A DNA stretch of 64,000 nucleotides. Source: Streptococcus infantis (GTDB lineage: Bacteria > Bacillota > Bacilli > Lactobacillales > Streptococcaceae). Numbering within the stretch: position 1 is the stretch's first letter; every line of letters begins with the position of its first letter. The notes beneath the pieces are model-generated. The model did not search any database. It saw nothing but the letters and a program-made list of their open reading frames with translations, and was not told where the DNA came from. This document shows positions 53,839 to 63,220 of the stretch, one piece after another. A program made the position numbers and the translations under genes. The DNA lies in assembly GCF_015546995.1 (NCBI RefSeq), contig NZ_JADMUH010000006.1, positions 26,131 to 90,130 on the forward strand, written 5' to 3'.

Positions 53839-55545
53839 CTACTCCTCCTTTCCTTTTTGCGTTTCGTAAATTTCTCGATAAACTGCGTTTGTTGCAACCA
53901 AGTCAGCGTGTTTGCCTTGACCAATCAAGCGACCTTGGTCAAGCACTAAGATTTTATCGGCATGCACAACAGAGCTAATCTTTTGTGCGATGATAATCGT
54001 AGTCGTCCCCTTCAAATCCTTGTTGAGGGCTTCTTGGACCAAACGTTCCGATTTGGCATCAAGGGCAGAGGTTGAATCATCAAAAATCAAGATACGAGGA
54101 TTGCTGACAATCCCACGCGCAATAGACATTCTTTGTTTTTGTCCACCAGAAAAGTTAGTCCCACGTTCCTCAACCGGACTTTCAAAGGCCAAGTCCATAC
54201 GACTAATAAATTCATTGGCCTGGGCTATACGAGCTGCGCGTTCCATTTCTGAAACTGTCGCATCTCCCTTACCTTGTCTGAGATTATCTGCGATGGTTCC
54301 ACTAAAGAGAATGGCTTTTTGTAGGACGATAGAAACTGTCTTACGAAGCGTCCCTTCACTAACTGTCCGAATGTCCTTTCCACCAATCTTGATCGAACCT
54401 TGCTGAGGATCAAATAATCGTGGAATCAATTGAGCCAAGGTTGATTTTCCTGCACCAGTTGCTCCGACAACCCCAACCATTTCACCAGCTGCGATATCGA
54501 AGGATACATCTTTTAAGATAGGTTCTTCATCATTTGGATAGGTAAAGGTAACATTTTCAAAGCTGAGACTTCCTTCCAATTCTTCATCTTCCACATCCTT
54601 AAAGGTCATAGCTGGTTCTGTATCAAGGATTTCACGAATACGACGAAGAGAAATCATGGCACGAGTAACTGAGTTCCCCAAAAATCCAACCATGACGATG
54701 GTAAAGATAATCTGACTCAGATAGTTCACGAAGGAAGCAATGGAACCAACCACTGAAGGATCTGACTCTGCCATACCTGCTACAAGCCAGATTGAAAGAA
54801 AGACAGCACCGTAAGAAATCAACATCATTGCAGGTTGAACAATAGAAAAAGCATAGCCGATATAAAGGTTTTCTCCCAGCAACTCATCTGACACTTGCGT
54901 AAACTTATTAAACTGATCTTTTTCTCGGACAAAAGACTTAACCACGCGCACACCACGTAAATTTTCTTTAGCAATGGCATTGATACGCTCCAATAAGGTC
55001 TGGAATTTTGCAAAGCGCGGTCCCATCATCCCCATCATAAGACCTGTCATGGCGACGATCAAAACGACCATAAGAACCAGCACCCACCACAACGAAGGCA
55101 AGGTGACAACAGCTAATATAAAGGAACCAATAAATAAAATCGGTAGTCGAAAGAGGATTTGGAAGGTCATCATAACGACGTTTTGAATCTGATTGATATC
55201 GTTGGTCATACGCACAACGAGGTTCCCTGCATTAAACTTCTCAATATTGGCGTATGAAAAAGTTTGAATCTTACGAAAGGCATCTTCACGTAAGTCAGAC
55301 GAAACTCCTTGAGCAATATAGGCCGCTAACACAACATTGATGCCACCTGCGACCAAACCAATCAAGGCAACAAGAATTAACCAAAAACCGATAGTATAAA
55401 TAGCTTCATTATCACCCGTTAGCAGTGCCTCTAAAACCTCCTGCAAATAACGTGGTTGCAAGAGCGAACTAGTAACCATTAGACCTGTCATAACCAAGGA
55501 AGCCAGGGCCTGCCATTTATAGGCTTTTATTTTCTGAAACAGCAT
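53839..55545 (-). CDS. patA: ABC multidrug exporter subunit PatA
   Basis: 568 residues, partner of PatB. Walker A GATGAGKSTLAQ, signature FSGGQKQR, but Walker B ends IFDDST, with Asp in place of the catalytic Glu, as in degenerate sites of heterodimeric exporters. With the altered PatB signature, these make one of the two ATP sites non-hydrolytic. The leader carries a terminator-like hairpin known in pneumococcus as an attenuator. Confidence 0.93.
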   Translation of the reverse strand: MLFQKIKAYKWQALASLVMTGLMVTSSLLQPRYLQEVLEALLTGDNEAIYTIGFWLILVALIGLVAGGINVVLAAYIAQGVSSDLREDAFRKIQTFSYANIEKFNAGNLVVRMTNDINQIQNVVMMTFQILFRLPILFIGSFILAVVTLPSLWWVLVLMVVLIVAMTGLMMGMMGPRFAKFQTLLERINAIAKENLRGVRVVKSFVREKDQFNKFTQVSDELLGENLYIGYAFSIVQPAMMLISYGAVFLSIWLVAGMAESDPSVVGSIASFVNYLSQIIFTIVMVGFLGNSVTRAMISLRRIREILDTEPAMTFKDVEDEELEGSLSFENVTFTYPNDEEPILKDVSFDIAAGEMVGVVGATGAGKSTLAQLIPRLFDPQQGSIKIGGKDIRTVSEGTLRKTVSIVLQKAILFSGTIADNLRQGKGDATVSEMERAARIAQANEFISRMDLAFESPVEERGTNFSGGQKQRMSIARGIVSNPRILIFDDSTSALDAKSERLVQEALNKDLKGTTTIIIAQKISSVVHADKILVLDQGRLIGQGKHADLVATNAVYREIYETQKGKEE

Positions 55546-55569
55546 ATTTCCCCCTTATAAGATAGACAA

Positions 55570-55597
55570 AAGGGGACGACAGTTCTGTCAGTCCCTT
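55570..55597 (-). promoter_or_regulatory. Attenuator hairpin in the patA leader
   Basis: On the RNA strand, GGGAC-U-GACAG pairs with CUGUC-GUCCC around AA, followed by UUUUG, 26 bp before the patA start. From memory, mutations that open this hairpin in pneumococcus raise patAB expression and cause fluoroquinolone resistance. Confidence 0.75.
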
Positions 55598-55619
55598 CTT
55601 ATGCTTTTATGTTGATACT

Positions 55620-55648
55620 ATTCTAACAAAAAAGAATGCTATTGTCAA
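55620..55648 (-). promoter_or_regulatory. patA promoter
   Basis: Minus strand: TTGACA (55648-55643), 17 bp, TAGAAT (55625-55620) with TGT extension. The -35 and part of the spacer lie in the terminator stem for the upstream gene. Confidence 0.75.
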
Positions 55649-55694
55649 AGTACTCAGCTCTCCGAAGCTTGTGCAAGCACGACATTAGCATTCT
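55633..55694 (-). terminator. Terminator of the phosphatase gene, overlapping the patA promoter
   Basis: 14 bp arms AGAATGCTATTGTC (55633-55646) and GACATTAGCATTCT (55681-55694), 13 pairs, with a 34 nt loop; TTTTTT follows on the minus strand. The proximal arm is the patA -35 and spacer. Confidence 0.65.
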
Positions 55695-55734
55695 ATCAAT
55701 CCTTTAAAAATTCTTCTAAATTTAGTGCTGAATT

Positions 55735-56436
55735 TTATTGTTCTGAACTATCTTGCTCGTCTAGCTTAACTCGTCCAATTTCACGGTAGCTACAGTCCCC
55801 AACAATCTTTACTGAAAACTGACCATCTTCGTACTCAAGAATCGTCACACTTCCGTTATCAAGACCATGTGGATGCATGCCGTTAATGAGGTAAACAATA
55901 GTTCCAATTGTCATTCCATGACTGACAACGAGAGCATTTCCTCCCCCATTAGCTTCCATTTCCTTGGCAATGGCTTCAAAACCTTCCCAGATACGACCAC
56001 TTAGTTTTTCCCAGCCTTCAGCCCAACCTGCTGTGTCTACTTCTACCAGACCTTCAGCCAGCTCAGCATAGGACAAACGATGCACATGGTCGACATTAAA
56101 GATACGAGGAATAATCCCCATAAAAAGGTCTCCATCATAAGCACCATCAAAGCTACCAAAGCACCACTCACGGATTCGCTTGTCCATACGATAAGGAATT
56201 TGACCTGTCAGACCTAGTTCCTCAAGGATAATTCCCATAGTCTGGATGGTACGTCCTGAGTCACTCGAGTAAGCACGCTCAAACTTTAAGCCTGATTCAC
56301 GCAAGCCAATTCCCAGTTCGTGAATACCTCGCTCACCTTCAGCTGTTAAAGGAGTATCACTCCAGCCTTGAGCACGCCCAATCGTATTAAACATTGTTTT
56401 CCCATGACGCACTAGATACAATTTTACACTTGCCAT
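55735..56436 (-). CDS. Histidine phosphatase family protein
   Basis: 233 residues with RHGKTMFN (catalytic His) and VVSHGMTIGTIVY. Phosphoglycerate-mutase superfamily; substrate unknown, phosphatase and not a mutase more likely. It lies between comGG and patA, single unit with a long-stem terminator. Confidence 0.88.
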   Translation of the reverse strand: MASVKLYLVRHGKTMFNTIGRAQGWSDTPLTAEGERGIHELGIGLRESGLKFERAYSSDSGRTIQTMGIILEELGLTGQIPYRMDKRIREWCFGSFDGAYDGDLFMGIIPRIFNVDHVHRLSYAELAEGLVEVDTAGWAEGWEKLSGRIWEGFEAIAKEMEANGGGNALVVSHGMTIGTIVYLINGMHPHGLDNGSVTILEYEDGQFSVKIVGDCSYREIGRVKLDEQDSSEQ

Positions 56437-56494
56437 TTTTGGTCCTCCATATGTATCTATTATAGCATGATTTCAGGCAAAAACCTCGTCCAAA

Positions 56495-56932
56495 CTACTC
56501 TGTGCCCTTCTTTGAAGGTGCTAATTTGGAAGACCTAGCAGTCTCTTTTTTGCCCCCTTCTTCTTTTTTCTCCTTATTTCCTTCTTTGGGCTTGTTTTCT
56601 GTTTTCTCAGACTTTTGACTGGTCTTTTTTAAAGGAGAAAAGTGAAATTCAAACTTATTTTTTCCTGTGTCAATAGTCGTTGTGAAGAAGTTCTCGTCAT
56701 TTCGATAAGTTGATGTCCCTACATTAAATGACTGCTCTCCATTTTCAGAAGTAGCTTTTTCATAAGTTCTCTTAGCCATAGCAAATGCAAGAAGTTTTTC
56801 TTTATTTAAGGCATATTCCTGATGATGTGCTACTTGCCGATTTAGATAAAACTGCAACAAAAGACTAAAAATTCCAGCAATAGTGATAGCGTATAGGAGA
56901 ACTCCTGCTCTAACTTTTTTCTTTTTCAACAC
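56495..56932 (-). CDS. comGG: Competence pilus protein ComGG
   Basis: 145 residues: hydrophobic N-terminal segment (about 8-28, [22 protein letters not shown]) of a minor pilin type, without a clear prepilin-peptidase site, and a Lys/Glu-rich C-terminal tail. Sequence varies a lot in streptococci. Last gene of comG; overlaps comGF by 23 bp. Confidence 0.85.
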   Translation of the reverse strand: MLKKKKVRAGVLLYAITIAGIFSLLLQFYLNRQVAHHQEYALNKEKLLAFAMAKRTYEKATSENGEQSFNVGTSTYRNDENFFTTTIDTGKNKFEFHFSPLKKTSQKSEKTENKPKEGNKEKKEEGGKKETARSSKLAPSKKGTE

Positions 56933-57371
56933 GATAGATAAACTCCCTCTCTAGTCCCTTTTCAAACTGAAAATTGAAATAGACATTTTGCCCTTTTTGG
57001 TAAATATGAGCTGATTTTAGACCGTAGACCATGGGTTGATAACCACGTCCACTAGCATCTGTTTTCCGGAAATCATTTGACTTTGATTTACCCATGGAAA
57101 TGGGCTTCCCTTCCTGTTTGAGGTAAAGTCTATCATTCTCTACTTTTTCAAATTGGGTTCGATTCAGCTCTGCCTCTAGCTGATCCACAAATAAAAGCCA
57201 TTCTTTTTGCTCACTTCTCTGCTGGTAGCGAACCTCTGAAACCAAGAGCTGACTCATAGCTTGAAAGAGGAGCAAGCTACCACTAATAACGATAAGGGCA
57301 ACCAAGGATTCTAAAAGTGTAAAAGCTCTGACCCTACTTGTCTTGAATCGCCAGTAATTTCTCCGTTCCAT
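56910..57371 (-). CDS. comGF: Competence minor pseudopilin ComGF
   Basis: 153 residues with prepilin signal [18 protein letters not shown]; cleavage precedes Phe. Start MERRNYWRF at 57371 is taken because GGAGG is 6 nt upstream; longer starts lie in comGE. Overlaps comGE by about 38 bp. Confidence 0.88.
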   Translation of the reverse strand: MERRNYWRFKTSRVRAFTLLESLVALIVISGSLLLFQAMSQLLVSEVRYQQRSEQKEWLLFVDQLEAELNRTQFEKVENDRLYLKQEGKPISMGKSKSNDFRKTDASGRGYQPMVYGLKSAHIYQKGQNVYFNFQFEKGLEREFIYRVEKEKS

Positions 57372-57636
57372 GGTATACCTCCAAACCTTGCTCATTCGAG
57401 ACAACATGAACCGTAAGGCCATTGACAGTCAACTGCTTTTGTCCAGTCTGCAACGCCATACGAGCCACTCGCAAAACTTCTTCCTGTTTTAGAAGTTCTA
57501 CTTCTCTTTTTCTACTTTCTTGAATTTGTCCCAGCAAGAGGGTTGCAATACTAGCAAAAATTGCGAGTGAAATCACTGCCTCCAGTAGAATAACCGCCTT
57601 AATTTTTTGCTTCTTGAATACGTTTAATCTTTCCAT
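57334..57636 (-). CDS. comGE: Competence minor pseudopilin ComGE
   Basis: 100 residues, [20 protein letters not shown]..., short prepilin-like N-terminus ([20 protein letters not shown]), Glu at the +5 position. Overlaps comGD by 38 bp. Small member of the pilus tip complex. Confidence 0.88.
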   Translation of the reverse strand: MERLNVFKKQKIKAVILLEAVISLAIFASIATLLLGQIQESRKREVELLKQEEVLRVARMALQTGQKQLTVNGLTVHVVSNEQGLEVYHGTEKLLAIQDK

Positions 57637-58033
57637 TTCCTAGATATAGTTGGTAGCGAACCACTTCTTTCCTTGTTTGAAATCTCACGCTAGCTAGAGA
57701 CGAATTCCCTCCAGCCTTATCAAAGGTAATTGACTGATTAGACTGCAATTGAATGCCTTTAGGGATGGCTAATTTCTGATAGCCATTCCCAATACTTGTC
57801 TCTTCTAGCATTAAGATCATCTTTTGCTGACTAGCCAGACTTCGCTTCTGGGTTTCTCGATAAAGTTCCTCAAACTCCATAAAGAAAATTTGCTCTTCCA
57901 CAGCTGTAAAAGTTGATTGAACTGAACTCGACAAGCCCAAGGCTAACAGGCTGACTATTCCTAAGACCAATAAACTTTCTAGCATAGTAAAAGCCCTAAT
58001 CCGAAACTGTTTGACTTGTCTTTTGTTTTGCAT
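57599..58033 (-). CDS. comGD: Competence minor pseudopilin ComGD
   Basis: 144 residues with prepilin signal IRAFTMLESLLVLGIVSLLA; Glu at +5. Start MQNKRQVKQF at 58033 has AAGGA 5-6 nt upstream; overlaps comGC by 38 bp. Part of the DNA-uptake pilus. Confidence 0.88.
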   Translation of the reverse strand: MQNKRQVKQFRIRAFTMLESLLVLGIVSLLALGLSSSVQSTFTAVEEQIFFMEFEELYRETQKRSLASQQKMILMLEETSIGNGYQKLAIPKGIQLQSNQSITFDKAGGNSSLASVRFQTRKEVVRYQLYLGNGKIKRIQEAKN

Positions 58034-58319
58034 GATATTCCTTATAGGCTTTCGCTTGCTCAGCAGTGATGCGTCCATCTGCCTGTAATTTGCTTAGACT
58101 AGCATCTTCATTTTTATCCAGACTATACAGTTCTGCTTGGCTTTCTACCACCTTGACGACAGCTGCTTTCCCCTTTTCATTGACTGCATCCTTTTGCTTA
58201 GTTAAGTTTGGCACAAAAAGCAAGAGCAAAACACTAATAATTAAAAGTACAATTAACATTTCTACCAGAGTGAACCCTTTTACCGTAGCTTTTTTTAATT
58301 TCATCATCATTTTTTTCAT
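57996..58319 (-). CDS. comGC: Competence major pilin ComGC
   Basis: 107 residues; prepilin signal VKGFTLVEMLIVLLIISVLL cut after Gly. Forms the main filament of the transformation pilus. The start has several close ATG codons (MKKMMMKLKK); I take the first, 1 bp after the comGB stop. Confidence 0.93.
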   Translation of the reverse strand: MKKMMMKLKKATVKGFTLVEMLIVLLIISVLLLLFVPNLTKQKDAVNEKGKAAVVKVVESQAELYSLDKNEDASLSKLQADGRITAEQAKAYKEYHAKQKTSQTVSD

Positions 58320-59336
58320 CTAAAAATTTACCTCCATATTTTGATACATCGGCAGCAACATAGCTGCATACAATAAAACGATTAGCAGGGCTACAAAAAT
58401 AAAGACCAGTGGTTGAACAAGGTTCATGGTCCGATTGACTCGAGTAAAGAAGGATTCCCAAGTTTTTTCCGCATAGATTTCCAATTCACTTCCCAACTTG
58501 GATTTAACTTCTCCATATTCAATGATTAATCCCAACTCCTTTCTAAAGAAGGGATAGGTCTGAACAACCTTAGAAAATTCATGCCCATTTTGCAAAGATT
58601 GATCTAAATCGTATCCAATTTCCTTAAAAAGAGGATCTCCTTGCTCCTGCATCATCTGGAAAATCTGTGCCAACTCTAAACCTTGCCCAATCATATTTCC
58701 CCATTCCCGAGCATAATAGGCAGTTAGATAATACTGAACAAATACACCTAAAAAGGGGATTCTAGCCAGATAAGAAAAGACTTGTATCTTCTTAGATTTT
58801 CTGTAGAATATCAGTCCTGTTAAAGATACAAGACTTAGTGCCAGAGTAAGTCCGAGAAAAATCTGTGGCAGGTTACTAATCACTAAGGTAGCTATGTTAC
58901 TACTATCCAGTTGGGGCAAGAGATAATTCCGCAATCCTAGCATAATTAACAGTAAAAAAGCAAGCAAAATAAGTGGGTAAGTCGCAACTTCAATTAACTT
59001 CTTCTTGACCTTAGCAAGATTATCCAAATATTCTTCAATTTTCCCCAAACTCAAATGGAGATTTCCATGAACTTCAGCCAATGAAAGTTGAGTGACAATC
59101 GCACTCGAAAAACCTAAATTCCCCATCATTTCCGAGAAAGATTTTCCTTTCGATAGTCCTAGGCGCATCTGCGAAACATATTCCTTCTCCAACAAAAGAC
59201 TTCTATCAAGAAAGGAAATGATTTCTACCAAGTGAAAACCGCTCGAAAACAAATTGTTAAAGAGAGTGATAATTTTCTTCTGCTTACTGGTAGCTAATTT
59301 TCTCCGTTTCAGCTTGAAGGGCAGTGATATGTCCAT
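58320..59336 (-). CDS. comGB: Competence pilus assembly membrane protein ComGB
   Basis: 338 residues, T2SSF platform protein with two copies of the GspF-type domain and helices near 115-140, 160-190 and 310-330. Start MDISLPFKLKRRK at 59336; overlaps comGA by 53 bp. Confidence 0.93.
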   Translation of the reverse strand: MDISLPFKLKRRKLATSKQKKIITLFNNLFSSGFHLVEIISFLDRSLLLEKEYVSQMRLGLSKGKSFSEMMGNLGFSSAIVTQLSLAEVHGNLHLSLGKIEEYLDNLAKVKKKLIEVATYPLILLAFLLLIMLGLRNYLLPQLDSSNIATLVISNLPQIFLGLTLALSLVSLTGLIFYRKSKKIQVFSYLARIPFLGVFVQYYLTAYYAREWGNMIGQGLELAQIFQMMQEQGDPLFKEIGYDLDQSLQNGHEFSKVVQTYPFFRKELGLIIEYGEVKSKLGSELEIYAEKTWESFFTRVNRTMNLVQPLVFIFVALLIVLLYAAMLLPMYQNMEVNF

Positions 59337-60225
59337 CCTTAAGAAGCTGATCAATTTGCTCATTCCACTTTTCTGCCTGGTGTTTTGAATAATTTTGGTT
59401 TGCAAAATCAATAATTCCTCCTCTCCCGATTAGTCTCTGGTAGCAAACACCTTGTAAAACAACTGCGAGTTCATCTTCACTGACACCAAGTTCTAAAAGA
59501 CGCTCATAGACCCCACGAATACTCTTTGCATGTATGGTCGAAAACACTGTAGCTCCCGTTAAGCTCGCTCTTACAACAGCACGGGCTGTTTCGCTATCTC
59601 GAATTTCTCCAATGATTAAAAGATCTGGGCGGTGTCGCAAAGAAAGTTTTATCAAGTTTTCATAACTCAGTCCAATAGCTTCATTGAGTTGTAATTGTAG
59701 CATCTCTTCTTGCTTAATCTCGACTGGGTCCTCAATGGACATGACTTGTTGTCCCTTAAACAATGACTTAGCTAATTCATGCATTAAGGTAGTTTTACCA
59801 CTTCCTACAGGTCCTGCAAATAGATAAAGGCCGCGTTGCCTAAAGCCCTTTTCTAGTTCCTTAAGGTCTTGAAACCAGAAACGCAACTCTTGTTCTTCAT
59901 CATGCAAAAGGCGAATAACTAAACTCTCATGACCACGATAATCTCCTACCGTCGATAAGCGTAGTGAAGAAACCTTGCCATCATGCTGATAATCACAGGA
60001 CCCAAGCTGACTACGACGCTTTTCTCCAACATTCATCCCCGCAATAAATTTAAAGTGACTAATCACTGCGCCCAACTTTTCAAAGTCATAGCTATTAATC
60101 AAACGCCTTTCATCACCTATTCGCATATGCAACTCATAAACCTTGTCCTTGGGAATAAAATAGATATCCTGAGCTCCATCCTTTTTTGCGAGACTAATCA
60201 ATTCTTGTGCAAGTGCTTGTACCAT
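59284..60225 (-). CDS. comGA: Competence pilus assembly ATPase ComGA
   Basis: 313 residues, type II secretion/pilus ATPase: Walker A GPVGSGKTTLMHEL, Asp box, Walker B DLLIIGEIRDSETARAVVRASLTGATVFSTIHA. Powers pilus extension for DNA uptake. First gene of comGA-comGG, with a ComX box upstream. Confidence 0.95.
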   Translation of the reverse strand: MVQALAQELISLAKKDGAQDIYFIPKDKVYELHMRIGDERRLINSYDFEKLGAVISHFKFIAGMNVGEKRRSQLGSCDYQHDGKVSSLRLSTVGDYRGHESLVIRLLHDEEQELRFWFQDLKELEKGFRQRGLYLFAGPVGSGKTTLMHELAKSLFKGQQVMSIEDPVEIKQEEMLQLQLNEAIGLSYENLIKLSLRHRPDLLIIGEIRDSETARAVVRASLTGATVFSTIHAKSIRGVYERLLELGVSEDELAVVLQGVCYQRLIGRGGIIDFANQNYSKHQAEKWNEQIDQLLKDGHITALQAETEKISYQ

Positions 60226-60243
60226 ATTCCCTCCTCAGTTAAT

Positions 60244-60251
60244 TATTCGAA
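60244..60251 (-). promoter_or_regulatory. ComX (SigX) box of the comG operon
   Basis: Minus-strand TTCGAATA, a one-base variant of the late-competence box TACGAATA, 19 bp before the comGA ATG with a T tract upstream. Confidence 0.75.
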
Positions 60252-60266
60252 AAAAATACAAAAAAA

Positions 60267-60291
60267 GAACAACTTTATTAAAAAGTTGTTC
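60267..60291 (-). terminator. Terminator of the DUF1033 gene
   Basis: 10 bp stem GAACAACTTT/AAAGTTGTTC with the stop codon in the loop; seven T follow on the minus strand. Confidence 0.88.
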
Positions 60292-60655
60292 CATCTTTTT
60301 TGATGCGACACGTCCGGTGGATTTCTAAACCAGTTTGTTTTTCATAACCCGGTCTAAATTTTTCATCTGGTATAACTTGACCATCTTCAAGTAAAGCCAA
60401 GGAATGATATTGCTGCAGAAATTCATCACATTCCTCACACCAACGCTTATCCTCCGGATTCCAAAATATGGTCATTAAGTCTCCTCGACTTTTATATAGT
60501 GGAATTTTCTTTTCCAGCTCAAACCAGCAAGATTTATAATACTTCAAGGCATCATAGTAATTTTCAAATTTCTTACTACTAATGACGTCTTCTTCCCATC
60601 CTTCTATGAACCACCAAGGTTCAAAATCCCCGTACATTTCTATCACTCGATACAT
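60278..60655 (-). CDS. DUF1033 family protein
   Basis: 125 residues MYRVIEMYGDFEPWWFIEGWE..., with a Cys pair (RWCEECDEFL) and many aromatic residues. Matches the DUF1033 family common upstream of comG in streptococci. Function unknown. Start 60655 is chosen for length and GGAAA upstream. Confidence 0.85.
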   Translation of the reverse strand: MYRVIEMYGDFEPWWFIEGWEEDVISSKKFENYYDALKYYKSCWFELEKKIPLYKSRGDLMTIFWNPEDKRWCEECDEFLQQYHSLALLEDGQVIPDEKFRPGYEKQTGLEIHRTCRIKKDGTTF

Positions 60656-60750
60656 AGTTTCATTTCCTTTGTATCGTATATTATAGCGAAATTTTAAGAA
60701 CAATGAAAGAAATTTGCTTGCTTTCACGAATTATCTAATATTTTCAAAAA

Positions 60751-60780
60751 ATCCAGCAATTCTAAAAAGAATAACTGGAT
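60751..60780 (-). terminator. Terminator of the alcohol dehydrogenase gene
   Basis: Two-part stem ATCCAG-CA-ATTCT with AGAAT-AA-CTGGAT; six T residues follow on the minus strand. Confidence 0.8.
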
Positions 60781-60791
60781 TCAAAATTCGA

Positions 60792-61850
60792 TTAACCTTC
60801 TGAAATATCGTTTTCAATGATAACCTTAATCGCATGATGATCTGCAGCCTTACCAAATACTTCATATGCCTTTTCAATTTCACTTAGTTTGAAGTAATGA
60901 GTTACCAATTTTTCTGGTTCAATTTTATGGCTTTCTAAAGCTTTCAAAAGCTGAGGAGTTGTATTGGTAGAAACCAATCCAGTAGTAACATTAATGTTAC
61001 GAATCCAAAGAGTGTCCAAATCAAACTGAACTGGTTTACCATGCACACCACAGTTGGCTACTGTTCCATCTACACCGATAATCTTTTGGCAGAGATCAAA
61101 CGTTTCAGGAATACCAACAGCTTCTATAGCAACATCCACACCTCTACCATCTGTTAAATCATAAATTTCTTGAATGGCTTTTTCAGGGTCTGAAGAATTA
61201 ATCTTATGAGTAGCACCGAAAGAAACTGCAGTATCCAAACGGTTATCGTCTAGGTCTACCATGATCAATTTAGCAGGTGAATAGAATTGAGCAGTCAATA
61301 GAGCTGCTAAGCCAACTGGACCTGAACCAACGATTGCCACACTACAACCAGGCTCTACTTTCCCTTTTAAGACACCAATTTCATAACCAGTTGGTAGGAT
61401 ATCAGATAACATAACCAAGGCTTCATCAGACAAATCAGCTGGAGTGTGATAGAGAGTATTATCAGCATGAGGAACACGAAGATATTCGGCTTGCATACCG
61501 TCGATCAAATGTCCAAAAATCCAACCTCCTTCGTCTTCACAGTGGGCATAGATTCCCTTTTTACAGTAGTAGCATTTACCACAGGCACAAACACAAGAAA
61601 TCAAAACCTTATCCCCTTTTTTGAAGTTTGAAACGCCTGCTCCAACTTCCTCTACAATCCCGATTCCTTCATGGCCAAGGATAGTTCCACTCTTACATGC
61701 AGGGACATCTCCTTTGATAATATGAAGATCTGTTCCACAAATAGTAGTTTTTACAATACGCACAATAGCGTCAGTTGGCTTGCGAATAACTGGTTTGTCA
61801 ACATCAACAAATGAAGCAAGTCCTGGTTTAACATAAGTATAGGCTTTCAT
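60792..61850 (-). CDS. Zinc-dependent alcohol dehydrogenase family protein
   Basis: 352 residues, medium-chain dehydrogenase. Catalytic zinc ligands CGTD and GHEG; structural zinc CVCACGKCYYCKKGIYAHC; NAD-binding GSGPVGLAALLTA. Oxidises or reduces a small alcohol/aldehyde, substrate unknown. A TATAAA box lies upstream; ribosome site GGAGG. Confidence 0.9.
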   Translation of the reverse strand: MKAYTYVKPGLASFVDVDKPVIRKPTDAIVRIVKTTICGTDLHIIKGDVPACKSGTILGHEGIGIVEEVGAGVSNFKKGDKVLISCVCACGKCYYCKKGIYAHCEDEGGWIFGHLIDGMQAEYLRVPHADNTLYHTPADLSDEALVMLSDILPTGYEIGVLKGKVEPGCSVAIVGSGPVGLAALLTAQFYSPAKLIMVDLDDNRLDTAVSFGATHKINSSDPEKAIQEIYDLTDGRGVDVAIEAVGIPETFDLCQKIIGVDGTVANCGVHGKPVQFDLDTLWIRNINVTTGLVSTNTTPQLLKALESHKIEPEKLVTHYFKLSEIEKAYEVFGKAADHHAIKVIIENDISEG

Positions 61851-61956
61851 AAAGCTTACCTCCGTTTTTTTATTTGTATTGTTTATATCATAATTGTAAG
61901 CCTTTCCATAAAGAAAATCAAGTAATATGTGAAGAAATTAACAAACTAAATTAAAA

Positions 61957-61985
61957 AAAGTAGAAACTAAACTAGTTTCTACTTT
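61957..61985 (-). terminator. nagA terminator
   Basis: 13 bp perfect stem AAAGTAGAAACTA and complement, 3 nt loop, T run on the minus strand. Confidence 0.88.
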
Positions 61986-61990
61986 AGAGA

Positions 61991-63142
61991 TTATGCTTGA
62001 TAACGTTTTTCACCATCAAGGTAAGTTGCTACCAATTCCAAATCCTTATCAAGAACGATAAAGTCAGCATCGTAGCCTTCACGGATTTGTCCACAAACGT
62101 CATCAATATGAACTGATTTTGCTGGGTTGAGACTGGCCATCATAACTGCTTCATGTGGATTTGCAATGCCCCATTCAACAACATTTTTCAAACCGTCTTT
62201 AAGTTTGAGAATAGAACCTGCCAAGTTCCCAGTAGATTTGAGACGTGCAGTACCATTTGAAACCACAACTGGGAATTCTCCTAGCATGTAGTCACCATCT
62301 TGCAAACCACCCGCTGTCATACAGTCAGTGATAAGAGCAATATTTTCAGTACCTTTTTGTTTAAGTAGAATGTCACAAGCCTTAGGATCAACGTGATGCC
62401 CATCGCATATCAATTCAGCATAAGTATGTGGCAATTCATACATAGCACCAACCATACCAAGCTCACGGTGAGTTAACCCACGCATACCATTATAAGCATG
62501 AACCCAAACACTTGCACCAGCGTCAACAGCCTTCTTAGCCTGATCAAAAGTTGCATTTGAGTGACCTAAAGCAACAGTAACACCCTCACCAGTAACCGTA
62601 CGTACAAAGTCCTCAACACCTTCACGTTCAGGTGCAAGGGCAATTTTATTTAGAAGACCATTAGCAGCCTTCTGCCAAGCACGAAATTCATCCAGGCGAG
62701 GATCTTTCATGTAAGCAGGGTTTTGAGCTCCCTTAAATTCCTCAGTAAAGTATGGACCTTCAAAGTAAATCCCACGAATTTTAGCACCAGAAGCCTCTTT
62801 GTAGCGCGCACCAATATTTTCAGTAACAGCTAATAATTGTTCGTATGATGATGTTAGAGTAGTTGGTAGGAAACTAGTAACACCTGTGCTAAGAAGACCT
62901 TCACTCATTGTATGAAGAGTACCTTCGATGTTATTGTCCATAACATCAACCCCACCAAATCCATGAATATGTGTATCAACAAGACCAGGAGCAATACTAT
63001 AACCAGTATAGTCAATAATTTCTGCGTCCTCAGATACTTGATCCACATGCTTACCAAATTTACCATCAACAAGTTCTAGAAAACCGCCACGACGAACACC
63101 ATGAGGATAGAAAAATTGATCCGCTTTAATATATTTAGGCAT
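61991..63142 (-). CDS. nagA: N-acetylglucosamine-6-phosphate deacetylase
   Basis: Deacetylates GlcNAc-6-P to glucosamine-6-P, which feeds glycolysis or cell-wall synthesis. 383 residues, amidohydrolase fold: metal motif DTHIHGFGGVDVMD, GLGHS-type ALGHSNATF, CDGHHV and LITDCMTAGG with the catalytic Asp. Promoter and NagR-type site upstream. Confidence 0.95.
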   Translation of the reverse strand: MPKYIKADQFFYPHGVRRGGFLELVDGKFGKHVDQVSEDAEIIDYTGYSIAPGLVDTHIHGFGGVDVMDNNIEGTLHTMSEGLLSTGVTSFLPTTLTSSYEQLLAVTENIGARYKEASGAKIRGIYFEGPYFTEEFKGAQNPAYMKDPRLDEFRAWQKAANGLLNKIALAPEREGVEDFVRTVTGEGVTVALGHSNATFDQAKKAVDAGASVWVHAYNGMRGLTHRELGMVGAMYELPHTYAELICDGHHVDPKACDILLKQKGTENIALITDCMTAGGLQDGDYMLGEFPVVVSNGTARLKSTGNLAGSILKLKDGLKNVVEWGIANPHEAVMMASLNPAKSVHIDDVCGQIREGYDADFIVLDKDLELVATYLDGEKRYQA

Positions 63143-63191
63143 AATGATAACCTCCGTAATTCATTTTTCTAATATTTATTATGTCAATTAC

Positions 63192-63220
63192 ATTATAAAC
63201 CTTTCTGTGTAATTTGTAAA
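63192..63220 (-). promoter_or_regulatory. nagA promoter
   Basis: Minus strand: TTTACA (63220-63215), 17 bp, TATAAT (63197-63192), about 50 bp from the ATG. Confidence 0.75.
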
